Shown here piece after piece: positions 8,763-17,655 of a stretch of 64,000 bases of DNA; within the stretch, counting starts at the first letter, position 1; every line of letters begins with the position of its first letter. This DNA is from Polaribacter irgensii 23-P (GTDB taxonomy: Bacteria; Bacteroidota; Bacteroidia; Flavobacteriales; Flavobacteriaceae). A model generated the notes under the pieces. The model saw only the letters and a program-made list of their open reading frames with translations. It had not been told where the DNA came from and made no database searches. The DNA lies in NCBI RefSeq assembly GCF_000153225.1, contig NZ_CH724148.1, forward strand, positions 562,640 through 626,639, written 5' to 3'. A program made the translations under genes and the position numbers.

Positions 8763-8894
8763 TTAAAGAAGGTTAGCGGCAAGCATTCTTTCTTTGATTT
8801 TCACGTATATTCTTTTCTTACTACCTTTAGATATTTCAAATGGTAGCAACAAAAATAACATCAAAATTTTGAATAGGTGTTGTATTCTTTTCAT
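8763..8894 (-). CDS. Candidate 43-residue membrane peptide
   Basis: A short open frame 77 nt downstream of dnaG on the same strand. It starts MKRIQHLFKILMLFLLLPFE, one hydrophobic segment at about residues 8-19, and continues with a strongly basic tail (SKGSKKR, KIKER). That layout fits a single-pass membrane peptide with positive ends. There is no Shine-Dalgarno and no recognised family. A weak -7-like element (TACTTTTA) lies upstream. It could easily be chance, given the length; I list it because it is the only protein-like reading of this 267-nt gap. Confidence 0.25.
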   Translation of the reverse strand: MKRIQHLFKILMLFLLLPFEISKGSKKRIYVKIKERMLAANLL

Positions 8895-8971
8895 AGGGGG
8901 AATTTTCTTAGCACACTAAAAGTACAAAAAATAGGTTATTCTAGTGAAACCTAATTATAAAAATCCAACTT

Positions 8972-10975
8972 CTAAACAACCCTATTCAATTTTTCAAAAA
9001 GGCTGATTTTTAACCCTGTATACCCTTTTATTGATTCTAAGTCAATCGCAACATCGTCTGTAGCTTGTTTTACAAGTTCTTCAATTTTCTTGCCTATCAA
9101 AACTCGCCTTAAATTAAAAACGGCATCGTTCACTAGCTTTGGCAAAATCTCCAGGGCTGTTTTTACTTCAATATTTTGACCTCCCCAATTGCTTAATTGA
9201 TGTTTTTCTTCATCCATTAAGATAGAAGTAACTGCCGCCGAAATCTCAGAATTTTCATGATTTACTAGTGCATCGATATCTACTTTTTCAAACTGATTTA
9301 ACTGATGTATTACCTCACTGTAAATTTCTTGAAAGATTGCATTCGTAAACTCAGTCTCGTCGTCTTGAAGATGCACATAAATCTCCGCGGAAACATTGTT
9401 ATTGTATTTTCTTGCGGTTGTTATTACTTTTCCATGATCATCTTCCGTTTCCACTTCTTCAATAAATTCTGTTTCTTCGTTTCCGAACAATAATAAAATT
9501 CGAATAATTTCTTTTTCTAAAATAGAAATCTGATCCACTGCTGCGGAAGAAACTCCACCTTTTACTAAACCCATCTGAGCATTTTCTTGCGCTAAGAAAT
9601 ATTCAGAAGGTGGCTCGTTTGGATCTTGCTTTACACTGTTTTGTTGTCTGCTCGCTTTGCTCTTTTCAAAGTTTCCTTTCGTAATAATCTGCGCCAATTC
9701 GCTAAATAAAACGCGTTCAGAGATCTCCATGATCCTAGCACACTCTTGCACGTAAACTTCCCGCTGAATACCATCTGGAATTTTAGATATACTCATAACG
9801 ATATCTCTAATTACACCTGCTTTTTTTACAGGATCGTTGTTAGACTCTTTTAATAAAAGAGATACCTTAAAATTAATAAAGTCTTGTGAAGCATCTTCTA
9901 GATACTTTTTTAGTGCTTCGGTAGTATGTGATTTCGCAAAACTGTCAGGATCCTCTCCATCTGGAAACTGCACCACTCTTACGTTCATTCCTTGTTCTAG
10001 AATTAAATCAATTCCCCGAATAGAAGCCCTTATTCCAGCAGCATCTCCGTCAAAAAGTACTGTGATGTTTTTTGTAAGTCTATTTACTAGCCGTATCTGA
10101 TCTGCCGATAAAGCGGTTCCAGAGGAAGCCACTACGTTTTCAATACCCGTTTGATGAAATGAAATAACATCCGTATATCCTTCTACAAGATAACAATTGT
10201 CTTGCTTTGCTATTTCCTTTTTTGCTTGAAAAAGTCCGTATAAAATCTTGCTTTTATGATAAATATCACTTTCAGGAGAATTTAGATACTTCGCTGCTTT
10301 TTTATCGGCAGTTAAAATTCTTCCTCCAAAACCTAAAATCCTTCCAGACATCGAATGTATAGGGAACAAAACACGTCCTTTAAAACGATCAAATTGCCGA
10401 TTCTCTTTTACAATGGTAAGCCCTGTAGAAGCTAAATATTTCAAATCGTATCCTTTTGCTAAAGCCGCCTTTGTAAAAGCATCCCATTCATCTAAGCAAT
10501 ACCCTAATTCAAATGTTTTTATGGTCTCGTCCTTGAAACCGCGTTCTTTGAAATACGAGAGTCCTATTGCCTTTCCTTTGTTCGAGTTTAGCATAACATC
10601 ATGAAAATAGTCTTTGGCAAATGTAGAAACCAAGAACATACTTTCTCTCTCATTCATCTGCGCCTTTTCTTCGCTAGACTGCTCTGTTTCTTCAATTTCT
10701 ATATTGTATTTTTTTGCCAACCATTTAACGGCTTCAGGATAGGTATAGTGCTCATGCTCCATTAAAAATGAAATTGTATTTCCACCTTTTCCTGTTGAAA
10801 AATCTTTCCAAATTTGCTTTACTGGAGACACCATGAATGAAGGTGACTTTTCGTCTACAAAGGGGCTTAGCCCTTTGAAATTACTTCCCGCTTTTTTAAG
10901 TTGCACAAATTCACCAATAACTTCCTCTACTCTCGCAGATTCAAAAACTCGGTCTATAGTGCTTCTAGAAATCAT
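8972..10975 (-). CDS. dnaG: DNA primase with a zinc-less N-terminal domain
   Basis: A 667-residue DnaG primase that makes RNA primers at the replication fork. Order of domains: CHC2-type N-terminal domain (1-100), RNA polymerase/TOPRIM core (about 120-370, with YLVEGYTDV and VLFDGDAAG) and a C-terminal helicase-binding region. In the N-terminal domain the fold-defining sequence is kept (FKGLSPFVDEKSPSFMVSP, KQIWKDFSTGKGGN), but all four zinc ligands are gone: Cys/His/Cys/Cys become S37, V40, D58 and T61. The rest of the domain is well conserved, so this looks like tolerated loss rather than a pseudogene. I believe other flavobacterial primases share it. Confidence 0.95.
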   Translation of the reverse strand: MISRSTIDRVFESARVEEVIGEFVQLKKAGSNFKGLSPFVDEKSPSFMVSPVKQIWKDFSTGKGGNTISFLMEHEHYTYPEAVKWLAKKYNIEIEETEQSSEEKAQMNERESMFLVSTFAKDYFHDVMLNSNKGKAIGLSYFKERGFKDETIKTFELGYCLDEWDAFTKAALAKGYDLKYLASTGLTIVKENRQFDRFKGRVLFPIHSMSGRILGFGGRILTADKKAAKYLNSPESDIYHKSKILYGLFQAKKEIAKQDNCYLVEGYTDVISFHQTGIENVVASSGTALSADQIRLVNRLTKNITVLFDGDAAGIRASIRGIDLILEQGMNVRVVQFPDGEDPDSFAKSHTTEALKKYLEDASQDFINFKVSLLLKESNNDPVKKAGVIRDIVMSISKIPDGIQREVYVQECARIMEISERVLFSELAQIITKGNFEKSKASRQQNSVKQDPNEPPSEYFLAQENAQMGLVKGGVSSAAVDQISILEKEIIRILLLFGNEETEFIEEVETEDDHGKVITTARKYNNNVSAEIYVHLQDDETEFTNAIFQEIYSEVIHQLNQFEKVDIDALVNHENSEISAAVTSILMDEEKHQLSNWGGQNIEVKTALEILPKLVNDAVFNLRRVLIGKKIEELVKQATDDVAIDLESIKGYTGLKISLFEKLNRVV

Positions 10976-11035
10976 TTTATTTTAATTGAAAGGTAATATA
11001 AAAAATGTGCGAGCAGTATTTCTTAAAACAAAGCA

Positions 11036-11058
11036 CTCACAAATCTTAAACTTGTGAG
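11036..11058 (-). terminator. Possible terminator downstream of clpX
   Basis: Stem CTCACAA / TTGTGAG with an 8-9-nt loop between clpX and dnaG. The following T-run on the minus strand is interrupted (TGCTTTGTTTT), so it would be a weak terminator. Confidence 0.35.
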
Positions 11059-11080
11059 GTCTTTTGTTCTAATTTATTTT

Positions 11081-12316
11081 TTAAGAAGCCGCTCTTAATT
11101 TTTTCAAAGTAGTATTTGTTAATTTTCCTTCTGCATATACTCTTGTTACATTCAATATTTTCTCGTCTGAACTTGGCAATTCGTACATGGCATCTGTAAA
11201 GATAGCTTCACACAAAGAACGCAATCCTCTTGCCCCTAATTTATATGTCACAGCTTTTTCTACAATATAATTTAATGCATCCTCTTCAATCGTAAATTCC
11301 ACGCCATCCATGCGAAACAACTTCGCATATTGTTTAACAATTGCGTTTTTAGGTTCTGTTAAGATTGCTCTCAGCGTTACGGCATCCAAAGGATTCATAT
11401 AACTTAAGACTGGCAATCGTCCAATAATTTCTGGAATCAAACCAAAAGCTTTTAAATCTGACGGAATCACATACTGTAATAAGTTTTCTTGATCTACTTT
11501 ATCATCATCTAATGAAGCGCTAAAGCCAACAGCCTGCATATTCAAACGCTTGCTAATAATTCTTTCGATACCGGAAAATGCACCCCCCGCAATAAATAAA
11601 ATTTCTTTCGTATCTACTTCTACGAATTTTTGCTCAGGATGTTTTCTTCCTCCTTTTGGCGCAACATTTACAACCGTTCCCTCTAATAATTTTAACAATG
11701 CTTGCTGCACACCTTCACCAGAAACATCACGCGTAATAGACGGATTGTCCCCTTTCCGTGCAATCTTGTCAATTTCATCAATAAAGACAATCCCCCGCTG
11801 CGCCTTTTCTACATCATAATCTGCAGTCTGCAATAATTTACTTAAAATACTTTCTACATCTTCACCAACATAACCTGCTTGTGTTAATACCGTCGCATCT
11901 ACAATTGCAAACGGCACGTTTAACATTCTTGCAATTGTTTTTGCTACTAAAGTTTTTCCTGTTCCAGTTTCACCCACTAAAACAATATTCGATTTCTCTA
12001 TCTCTACATCGTCATCGTCTTTGGTTTGCAATAAACGCTTGTAGTGATTATAGACAGCAACCGACATGGATCTTTTTGTTTCATCCTGACCAATGATGTA
12101 TTGGTCTAAAAATTCTTTAATCTCTTTGGGCTTTTTAAGTGTTAAATCTTCTGACAAATCACCTGTTTTTGTCCCAGTGACTTCCTCTTCCACAATCCCG
12201 TGTGCTTGCTCGATACACTTGTCACAAATATGTGCATCCATACCAGCAATTAACAAGTCTGTTTCTGCTTTTTTTCGTCCACAGAACGAACATTCTAAAT
12301 TTTCTTCTTTCGACAT
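11081..12316 (-). CDS. clpX: ATP-dependent Clp protease ATPase subunit ClpX
   Basis: A 411-residue AAA+ unfoldase that feeds substrates to ClpP. The zinc-binding N-terminal domain has C9, C12, C31 and C34. Walker A is GETGTGKT at 115-122, Walker B is [10 protein letters not shown], and the C-terminal sensor 2 region is [14 protein letters not shown]. The ClpP-contacting IGF-type loop is near SGIERI in this family. Third gene of tig-clpP-clpX, separated from clpP by 97 nt containing a strong hairpin. Confidence 0.97.
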   Translation of the reverse strand: MSKEENLECSFCGRKKAETDLLIAGMDAHICDKCIEQAHGIVEEEVTGTKTGDLSEDLTLKKPKEIKEFLDQYIIGQDETKRSMSVAVYNHYKRLLQTKDDDDVEIEKSNIVLVGETGTGKTLVAKTIARMLNVPFAIVDATVLTQAGYVGEDVESILSKLLQTADYDVEKAQRGIVFIDEIDKIARKGDNPSITRDVSGEGVQQALLKLLEGTVVNVAPKGGRKHPEQKFVEVDTKEILFIAGGAFSGIERIISKRLNMQAVGFSASLDDDKVDQENLLQYVIPSDLKAFGLIPEIIGRLPVLSYMNPLDAVTLRAILTEPKNAIVKQYAKLFRMDGVEFTIEEDALNYIVEKAVTYKLGARGLRSLCEAIFTDAMYELPSSDEKILNVTRVYAEGKLTNTTLKKLRAAS

Positions 12317-12357
12317 TATCTTTAGCTTTTAGCGATTCGCTTTTGTGCTGTTACAAT

Positions 12358-12394
12358 TGGCATAAAGGGTCTTTTTAAAAAAACCTTTATGCCA
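12358..12394 (-). other. Stable hairpin between clpP and clpX
   Basis: An 11-bp perfect stem TGGCATAAAGG / CCTTTATGCCA with a 15-nt T/A-rich loop in the clpP-clpX spacer. No T-run follows on the minus strand, so it is not a standard terminator. It could be an RNase-processing or mRNA-stabilising element that sets ClpP:ClpX ratios (inference). Confidence 0.55.
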
Positions 12395-12413
12395 TTCGTG
12401 ATGAAAAATTATA

Positions 12414-13076
12414 TTATTTCTTTCTTTCTAAAACCTCGTCAATCATTCCGTACACTTTTGCCTCATCAGCTTTCATCCAATAATCTCTATCCGAATCCTT
12501 GTGCACTTTTTCAATTGACTGCCCAGAATGACTTGCAATAATTGCATACAACTCATCTTTTAATTTCATGATTTCTCTTGCCGTAATTTCAATATCAGAA
12601 GCTTGCCCTTGTGCTCCTCCTAACGGTTGGTGAATCATAATTCTTGAGTGTGGTAAAGCAGAACGCTTGCCTTTTTCTCCTGCACACATTAATACAGCGC
12701 CCATTGAGGCTGCCATTCCTGTACAAATCGTAGCAACATCTGGCTTTATAAACTGCATTGTATCATAAATACCTAAACCTGCATACACTCCTCCTCCTGG
12801 AGAATTGATATAAATTGAAATGTCTTTATTGGCGTCTACACTTTCTAAAAACAATAATTGTGCTTGAATAATATTAGCAACTTGGTCGTTAATACCAGTT
12901 CCTAAAAAAATAATTCTATCCATCATAAGACGTGAAAAAACATCCATCTGGGTAATATTCATCTGGCGCTCTTCCATAATATATGGCGTCAAACTACTTG
13001 TTATTTTTGTGTAATTCGTACTGCTAATTCCGTGGTGCTTTGTCGCGTATTTTTCGAACTCTTTTCCGTAATCCAT
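12414..13076 (-). CDS. clpP: ATP-dependent Clp protease proteolytic subunit ClpP
   Basis: A 220-residue serine peptidase of the Clp barrel. The ATG at 13076 ([18 protein letters not shown]) is preferred: a longer frame upstream adds 52 residues that resemble no ClpP. The catalytic Ser is S124 in TGMAASMGA, the His is H149 in [10 protein letters not shown], and the Asp lies in the DSDRDYW segment near 195-198. SPGGG (92-96) forms the substrate strand. It sits between tig and clpX, the classical order. Confidence 0.97.
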   Translation of the reverse strand: MDYGKEFEKYATKHHGISSTNYTKITSSLTPYIMEERQMNITQMDVFSRLMMDRIIFLGTGINDQVANIIQAQLLFLESVDANKDISIYINSPGGGVYAGLGIYDTMQFIKPDVATICTGMAASMGAVLMCAGEKGKRSALPHSRIMIHQPLGGAQGQASDIEITAREIMKLKDELYAIIASHSGQSIEKVHKDSDRDYWMKADEAKVYGMIDEVLERKK

Positions 13077-13240
13077 GTTTGTGCTTCTTTTAGTATTTGT
13101 TTTGTAAAGATAAGGACTATTTCTTAGTCTTTTGGTACTTGTTCTGGCTACAAAAACCTGAATCTTACAACTCAGGCTTTTCTCTTTGGGTCTCTGTGCG
13201 ATACTTAAAAAAGGTATGAGACACGAAACCAATCTATAAA

Positions 13241-14563
13241 TTACTTATAAACTTCTTTTGTAAACGCTTCGTAAGAAAGTTCTTTTGACTTAAAGCTCAT
13301 GTTCTCTTTATAAAAAGCCAATAATTTTTGACTGATCAATTGCGATTGTAATTTTTGAGCTTCTTCTTGATTTTGTAAAATTCTACCAGCAATATCATCC
13401 AATTCTTTTTCTTCTGGATTCATGTTGCCAAATTGTGCCATCTGCGTGCGGATAAATCCTTTTGCATAGGCCACTAATTCTGTGTAATCTATTTTGATAT
13501 CGTGGTCCTTCATAATCTTTCCTTCGATTAATTGGTACCGCAAACCATTTTCAGACTTCGCAAATTCAGCGTCAGCCTCTGCTGGAGTTAAAGGTTTCTC
13601 TCCAGCTGTTCCCAACCATTTTTTCAAAAACACTGCAGGCAATTCAAATTTTGTGTTTTCCACTAAATGTCCGGTAATCGCATTTAACAATTGCTGGTCT
13701 CCTTGCTGCTTGAATTGGATTTCTGCGTCTTCTTTAATCTTAGCTTTTAACTCTGCTGCAGAAGTCACACTGCCGTCTGCGAATAACTTATCAAACAACT
13801 CCTTATCTAAATCTGCCAGTGCTGTTGTTGTTATGTCGGTAATTGTTAAAGTTACTGAAACTGGTACATCTCGTATTTCGTCACCAGCAATATCTAAAAT
13901 AGTTTCTAACTTTTGAGTCTCCTCAAATAAATCTTTCGTTTCTAACTTGATCGTATCTCCTGATTTAGCTCCTAGCAGCTTCTTGTGATTTTTCTTCCCT
14001 TTCAAATCCTTTAAAAGAAAAGTCCCTTTTGTGTTGATTTCTTTTTCTTCATTCACAAAAGTACCGGTAACACTCGCCTCTAAAACTACTTCATCGACAG
14101 GTGTTGCAATACCATATCTTGTTTGGATGTTTATCAACTCTTCTTCCAACAGTTCTTCAGTTGCAATAATTTTATATTCAGTTACTTTCTTTTTAGACTT
14201 TAAATCTACTTCAAACTCTGGAGTTAGACCGAGCTCAAATTCAAAAGAAAGTGTGGCTGCATCCCAATTGAAATCTTCTTTTACTCTGGGTAACGGATTT
14301 CCTAAAAGGGCCAACTTTTCTTCTGCTAAAAACGCATTCAAAGATTCCTGTAAAAGCTTGTTAACTTCTTCCATAAGAACGGCCTTTCCAAACTGTTTCT
14401 TGATCATGCCCATCGGTACCTGTCCTTTTCTAAAACCAGGAACATCTGCTTTTTTACGACGATCCGTGAGTAATTCCTCTACTTTTGCTTGATAGTCTTC
14501 TGCAACAATATCAACTTTTACAACTGCATTTAATGCATCTATGTTCTCTCTAGTTATATTCAT
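13241..14563 (-). CDS. tig: Trigger factor
   Basis: A 440-residue ribosome-bound chaperone. The start at 14563 gives [19 protein letters not shown], the usual N-terminus; 12 further upstream codons overlap the promoter. The ribosome-binding signature appears as [19 protein letters not shown] near residues 44-62. The central domain (about 145-230) is a poor match to a canonical FKBP peptidyl-prolyl isomerase and may be catalytically weak. The C-terminal half is the helical chaperone cradle. First gene of tig-clpP-clpX. Confidence 0.95.
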   Translation of the reverse strand: MNITRENIDALNAVVKVDIVAEDYQAKVEELLTDRRKKADVPGFRKGQVPMGMIKKQFGKAVLMEEVNKLLQESLNAFLAEEKLALLGNPLPRVKEDFNWDAATLSFEFELGLTPEFEVDLKSKKKVTEYKIIATEELLEEELINIQTRYGIATPVDEVVLEASVTGTFVNEEKEINTKGTFLLKDLKGKKNHKKLLGAKSGDTIKLETKDLFEETQKLETILDIAGDEIRDVPVSVTLTITDITTTALADLDKELFDKLFADGSVTSAAELKAKIKEDAEIQFKQQGDQQLLNAITGHLVENTKFELPAVFLKKWLGTAGEKPLTPAEADAEFAKSENGLRYQLIEGKIMKDHDIKIDYTELVAYAKGFIRTQMAQFGNMNPEEKELDDIAGRILQNQEEAQKLQSQLISQKLLAFYKENMSFKSKELSYEAFTKEVYK

Positions 14564-14596
14564 TTTTTTGCTCTTTTTATCTTGAAAAATCGATTG

Positions 14597-14627
14597 CAAA
14601 ATTAGCCAAAAATATTGTATTTAACAA
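14597..14627 (-). promoter_or_regulatory. Probable tig operon promoter
   Basis: TAATTTTG on the minus strand (14597-14604) matches the -7 consensus; TTG lies about 20 nt upstream (14625-14627). Confidence 0.45.
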
Positions 14628-14774
14628 GCATTTAAAGAGTTGAATTTAAGCCTAAAGTATTCCTGTAAAGGGACACAGTCCGTCAATTCTAAAGAATTAT
14701 TGATTTTAGCACCTTCGTAAATTGTTCTTTTCACATCCATTTTAAGAAACGACACCAGCTTCCAAAAAAACACG

Positions 14775-14806
14775 TTTGTATCTGAACTCAAAAAAAACTA
14801 ATTTTG
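14775..14806 (+). promoter_or_regulatory. Probable promoter of the mutarotase-like gene
   Basis: TTTG (14775-14778), 20 nt, TAATTTTG (14799-14806). Both elements match consensus and the spacer is one base long. Confidence 0.5.
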
Positions 14807-14901
14807 TGTATCAGTATTAACAAGTACCAGTAGCTCTTGAGTTTTAGATTGTTTCCGAAAGCTAAAATCTTTCTCCATACCGCGCTACTTTTTTTTTCAA
14901 T

Positions 14902-15786
14902 ATGGCATATATCCTTAAAAATAAAAACCTAGAAATCAAGTTAGATCTTCCTACTGAAAAGTACAACTTTTCAAGATTTGATTGGACTGGAAAAATCACA
15001 GCATTGAATTTTCAAGGAATTCAACTAGCAAGTGTAGAAAGTATTGACACAGTGCATCCAAATTCTTGTGGAAAAGGATTTTATAATGAATTCGGCATTG
15101 ACACTGCACTCGGCTTTGAAGCTGCTAAAATTGGAGGCTGGTTTCATAAAATTGGTGTCGGCTTGCTAAAAAAAGAAGATGCCAAATACCACTGTGCTAA
15201 GAATTATAAAATTAAACCTGCCGATTTTAAAGTTAAAGCCTTAAAAAACAAAATCGCTATACTTTGCAAATCTGAAATAATACATGGCTATTCTTATCTG
15301 TTAAAAAAAGAAATTGAATTACAAGAATATGGATTCGTCATTAATTATTATCTCGAAAATACGGGTACCAAAGAAATCATTACTGACGAATATGTCCATA
15401 ATTTCACGGCTATTGGTACTGATTTCATTGGAGATAATTATACCCTAAAATTCCCGTTTCAACTAAAACCCAAACTTTTTATAAAGACGGTAAATCCTGA
15501 AAAAAAAGTTATCCTCGGAAACCAAACAATTCAGTTTATAGAAACACCTACAAACCCTTTCTTTTTTAGCAACCTTTCGGGTGGCGAAAAAGTTTTGGCA
15601 AAGTGGGAGCTGATGCATCTTAAAAATAAAATTGGCATTCGGGAGACTGGAAATTTTTTAACAGATAAAGTAAATCTTTGGGGGACAAAACATGTGATTA
15701 GTCCTGAATTATTTATTAAAATACAACTCCAACCAGGACAATCAACTACCTGGACAAGAACATATAATCTCTTTAAAGCAACATAA
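14902..15786 (+). CDS. Galactose mutarotase-like (aldose 1-epimerase-like) protein
   Basis: A 294-residue soluble protein with no signal peptide. Alternating beta-strand pattern and fragments such as GFYNEFGID, YYLENTGTKEI, DEYVHNF and the C-terminal IQLQPGQSTTWTRTY resemble carbohydrate-binding mutarotase-fold proteins, in which LxNTG and the terminal W-x-R-x-Y strand are typical. I cannot identify the full catalytic His/Glu set, so it may be a sugar-binding paralogue rather than an epimerase. It is convergent with the acyltransferase gene downstream (3 nt between stops) and has its own promoter. Confidence 0.55.
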   Translation: MAYILKNKNLEIKLDLPTEKYNFSRFDWTGKITALNFQGIQLASVESIDTVHPNSCGKGFYNEFGIDTALGFEAAKIGGWFHKIGVGLLKKEDAKYHCAKNYKIKPADFKVKALKNKIAILCKSEIIHGYSYLLKKEIELQEYGFVINYYLENTGTKEIITDEYVHNFTAIGTDFIGDNYTLKFPFQLKPKLFIKTVNPEKKVILGNQTIQFIETPTNPFFFSNLSGGEKVLAKWELMHLKNKIGIRETGNFLTDKVNLWGTKHVISPELFIKIQLQPGQSTTWTRTYNLFKAT

Positions 15787-15789
15787 ATG

Positions 15790-17598
15790 TTATTGGGCAT
15801 TGCGCAGCGCAGTAACTTTGCGTTCTAACTCTTCTTGAAATTCTTCCATCACTGGTCTTACGGTACTTTCTGGTATTTCTGCCACCTTAATGTACAACAA
15901 TCCATCAATAGCATTGTTAAACTTAGGATCTACATTAAAAGCGACCAAACGCGCATTTTGTTTGACATATTTTTTAATTAAAACGGGTATCCTTAAGATT
16001 CCAGGCTCAATTTCATCAATTATTTTATCAAACTTTTGCATGTCTGCCTTGGTTGCATCGAACACAAAATCTTTGTCATCATCCTTTAACTGAACCTTAT
16101 ACTCTTTCTTTGGACGAATATACTGGGCAATATACGGATCATAATAATGAGATTTCATAAACTCAATCATCAAGGATTTAGAAAAATCAGAAAACTGATT
16201 GCTAATAGAAACCCCTCCCATTAGGTATTTATATTCGGGGTGGCGCAATGTTACATGCACAATTCCTTTCCATAATAAAAATAGAGGCATTGGTTTCTGC
16301 TGGTATTCACCGATAATAAAGGCCCTCCCCATTTCTATCGTATCTTCCATCATTTGATACAACTCAGGCTCGATTCGAAACAGCGTGTTGATGTAAAACC
16401 CTTTGATTCCGTAAGTTTTATAAATTTCTTTTCCAAACCCCATTCGATACGCCCCCACCAAACAATTTGCTTCACGATCCCATAAAAATAAGTGATTATA
16501 ATAGGCGTCATACTTATCTAAATCAATCTCTTTATTGGTTCCCTCACCCACAGCTCTAAATGTGATTTCACGCAACCTACCAATTTCCTGTATTAAATTT
16601 GGAATGTCTTTTGCATTTGCAAAAAAGACTTCATAATTTTTACTCTCTAACAGACGACCTTCATTTTTTCTTAAAATGGCTACTTCTTTTAAAAAAGCCT
16701 TTTTATCACCCTGTGGCCTTATTTTTCTTATTTTCTTTTTAATTTTAATGTTTTTTCTTGAAATTAATCTTTTTGATTTCTCAAAAGGGTTTGCCAGCAT
16801 ATAGGTTTTCCTCCGAAGAAACTCAGAAAAATCAGGAATCTCATGAAACGCTTCCTGATCCTTCACGGAAATTGGTTTTCCTATTCTTACTTTAATTACT
16901 CTAGTTCCCTGAGAGAAAACTTCTGAAGGGAGTTTTGCAGTTCTTAACGTACTAGATATTTTAGACAGCACATAAAATAGCCTACTATTTTTTGCATGGA
17001 AGTAAATGGGTATTACTGGTACCTTTGCTTTTTTAATCAATCTAACAGCTCCCTCCTCCCAAGGTTTATCTACATTTAACTTTCCTTCTTTGTGGGTAGA
17101 AACTTCCCCTGCAGGAAAAATACCCAAAGGCTTTCCTTCTCTTAAATGCAACAAGGCACTTTTAATACCAGCAAGACTAGATTTTGCTTCCTTTCTAGAT
17201 TCGAAAGGATTAACTGCCATTACATATGGTTTTAGAGGAACTACTCTGTGTAATAAGAAGTTGCCAATTATTTTATAATCTGATCTTTGCGCAACCAATA
17301 GTTTCAGTAACAAAACACCGTCGATTCCACCCAAAGGATGATTTGAAACCGTCACGAAGGACCCTTCTTTCGGAATTCTTTTTAAATCTTCCTCAGGAAT
17401 TTCAAACTTAATTTTACAATCGTTTAAAACTCCATTTAAAAACGCTAAATCTGATTTGTTTTTATTGTTATCGTAGATTTTATTAATCTTAGAAATACGA
17501 AGTATTTTTAGCAAAATCCATCCTATAAAAATTCCAAAAAAATCAAGTTTTTGTAATCCAAGAACTTGTGCAATTTCTTTAGACGTTACGAGTCCCAT
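15790..17598 (-). CDS. olsF: Bifunctional acyltransferase, OlsF type (PlsC-like + GNAT-like)
   Basis: A 602-residue two-domain acyltransferase. Residues about 75-260 are PlsC-like, with NHPLGGIDG at 86-94 (H87 and D93, one residue longer than the usual HX4D) and FPAGEVSTHKEG. The part from about 315 onward resembles acyl-ACP-dependent N-acyltransferases (hemolysin/OlsB type): EIGRLREITFRAVGEGTN, then YDAYYNHLFLWDREANCLVGAYR and FIIGEYQQ. This is the arrangement of OlsF, described in Flavobacterium johnsoniae, which makes ornithine-type amino lipids by N- and then O-acylation. The amino acid headgroup cannot be told; glycine-lipid synthesis is possible. A hydrophobic segment at 18-32 may contact the membrane. 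Confidence 0.72.
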   Translation of the reverse strand: MGLVTSKEIAQVLGLQKLDFFGIFIGWILLKILRISKINKIYDNNKNKSDLAFLNGVLNDCKIKFEIPEEDLKRIPKEGSFVTVSNHPLGGIDGVLLLKLLVAQRSDYKIIGNFLLHRVVPLKPYVMAVNPFESRKEAKSSLAGIKSALLHLREGKPLGIFPAGEVSTHKEGKLNVDKPWEEGAVRLIKKAKVPVIPIYFHAKNSRLFYVLSKISSTLRTAKLPSEVFSQGTRVIKVRIGKPISVKDQEAFHEIPDFSEFLRRKTYMLANPFEKSKRLISRKNIKIKKKIRKIRPQGDKKAFLKEVAILRKNEGRLLESKNYEVFFANAKDIPNLIQEIGRLREITFRAVGEGTNKEIDLDKYDAYYNHLFLWDREANCLVGAYRMGFGKEIYKTYGIKGFYINTLFRIEPELYQMMEDTIEMGRAFIIGEYQQKPMPLFLLWKGIVHVTLRHPEYKYLMGGVSISNQFSDFSKSLMIEFMKSHYYDPYIAQYIRPKKEYKVQLKDDDKDFVFDATKADMQKFDKIIDEIEPGILRIPVLIKKYVKQNARLVAFNVDPKFNNAIDGLLYIKVAEIPESTVRPVMEEFQEELERKVTALRNAQ

Positions 17599-17655
17599 AA
17601 ATTATCGTTAGTAATAGAAGCTGCAAAAATAGTAAAAAAAGAAATGTGTAGAATA

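Larger units (their letters stand above)
14564..14901. other. Intergenic region between divergent tig and the mutarotase-like gene
   Basis: No gene. It carries the tig promoter on the minus strand and a probable promoter for the mutarotase-like gene on the plus strand. The roughly 90-nt leader of the latter includes a TTTTAG / CTAAAA inverted repeat around 14838-14866 of unknown meaning. Confidence 0.5.

Noticed and set aside
13494..14492. Plus-strand frames of 140 and 153 codons opposite tig
   Set aside because: Ser/Thr/Phe-rich translations characteristic of antisense to AT-rich genes, with no motif.
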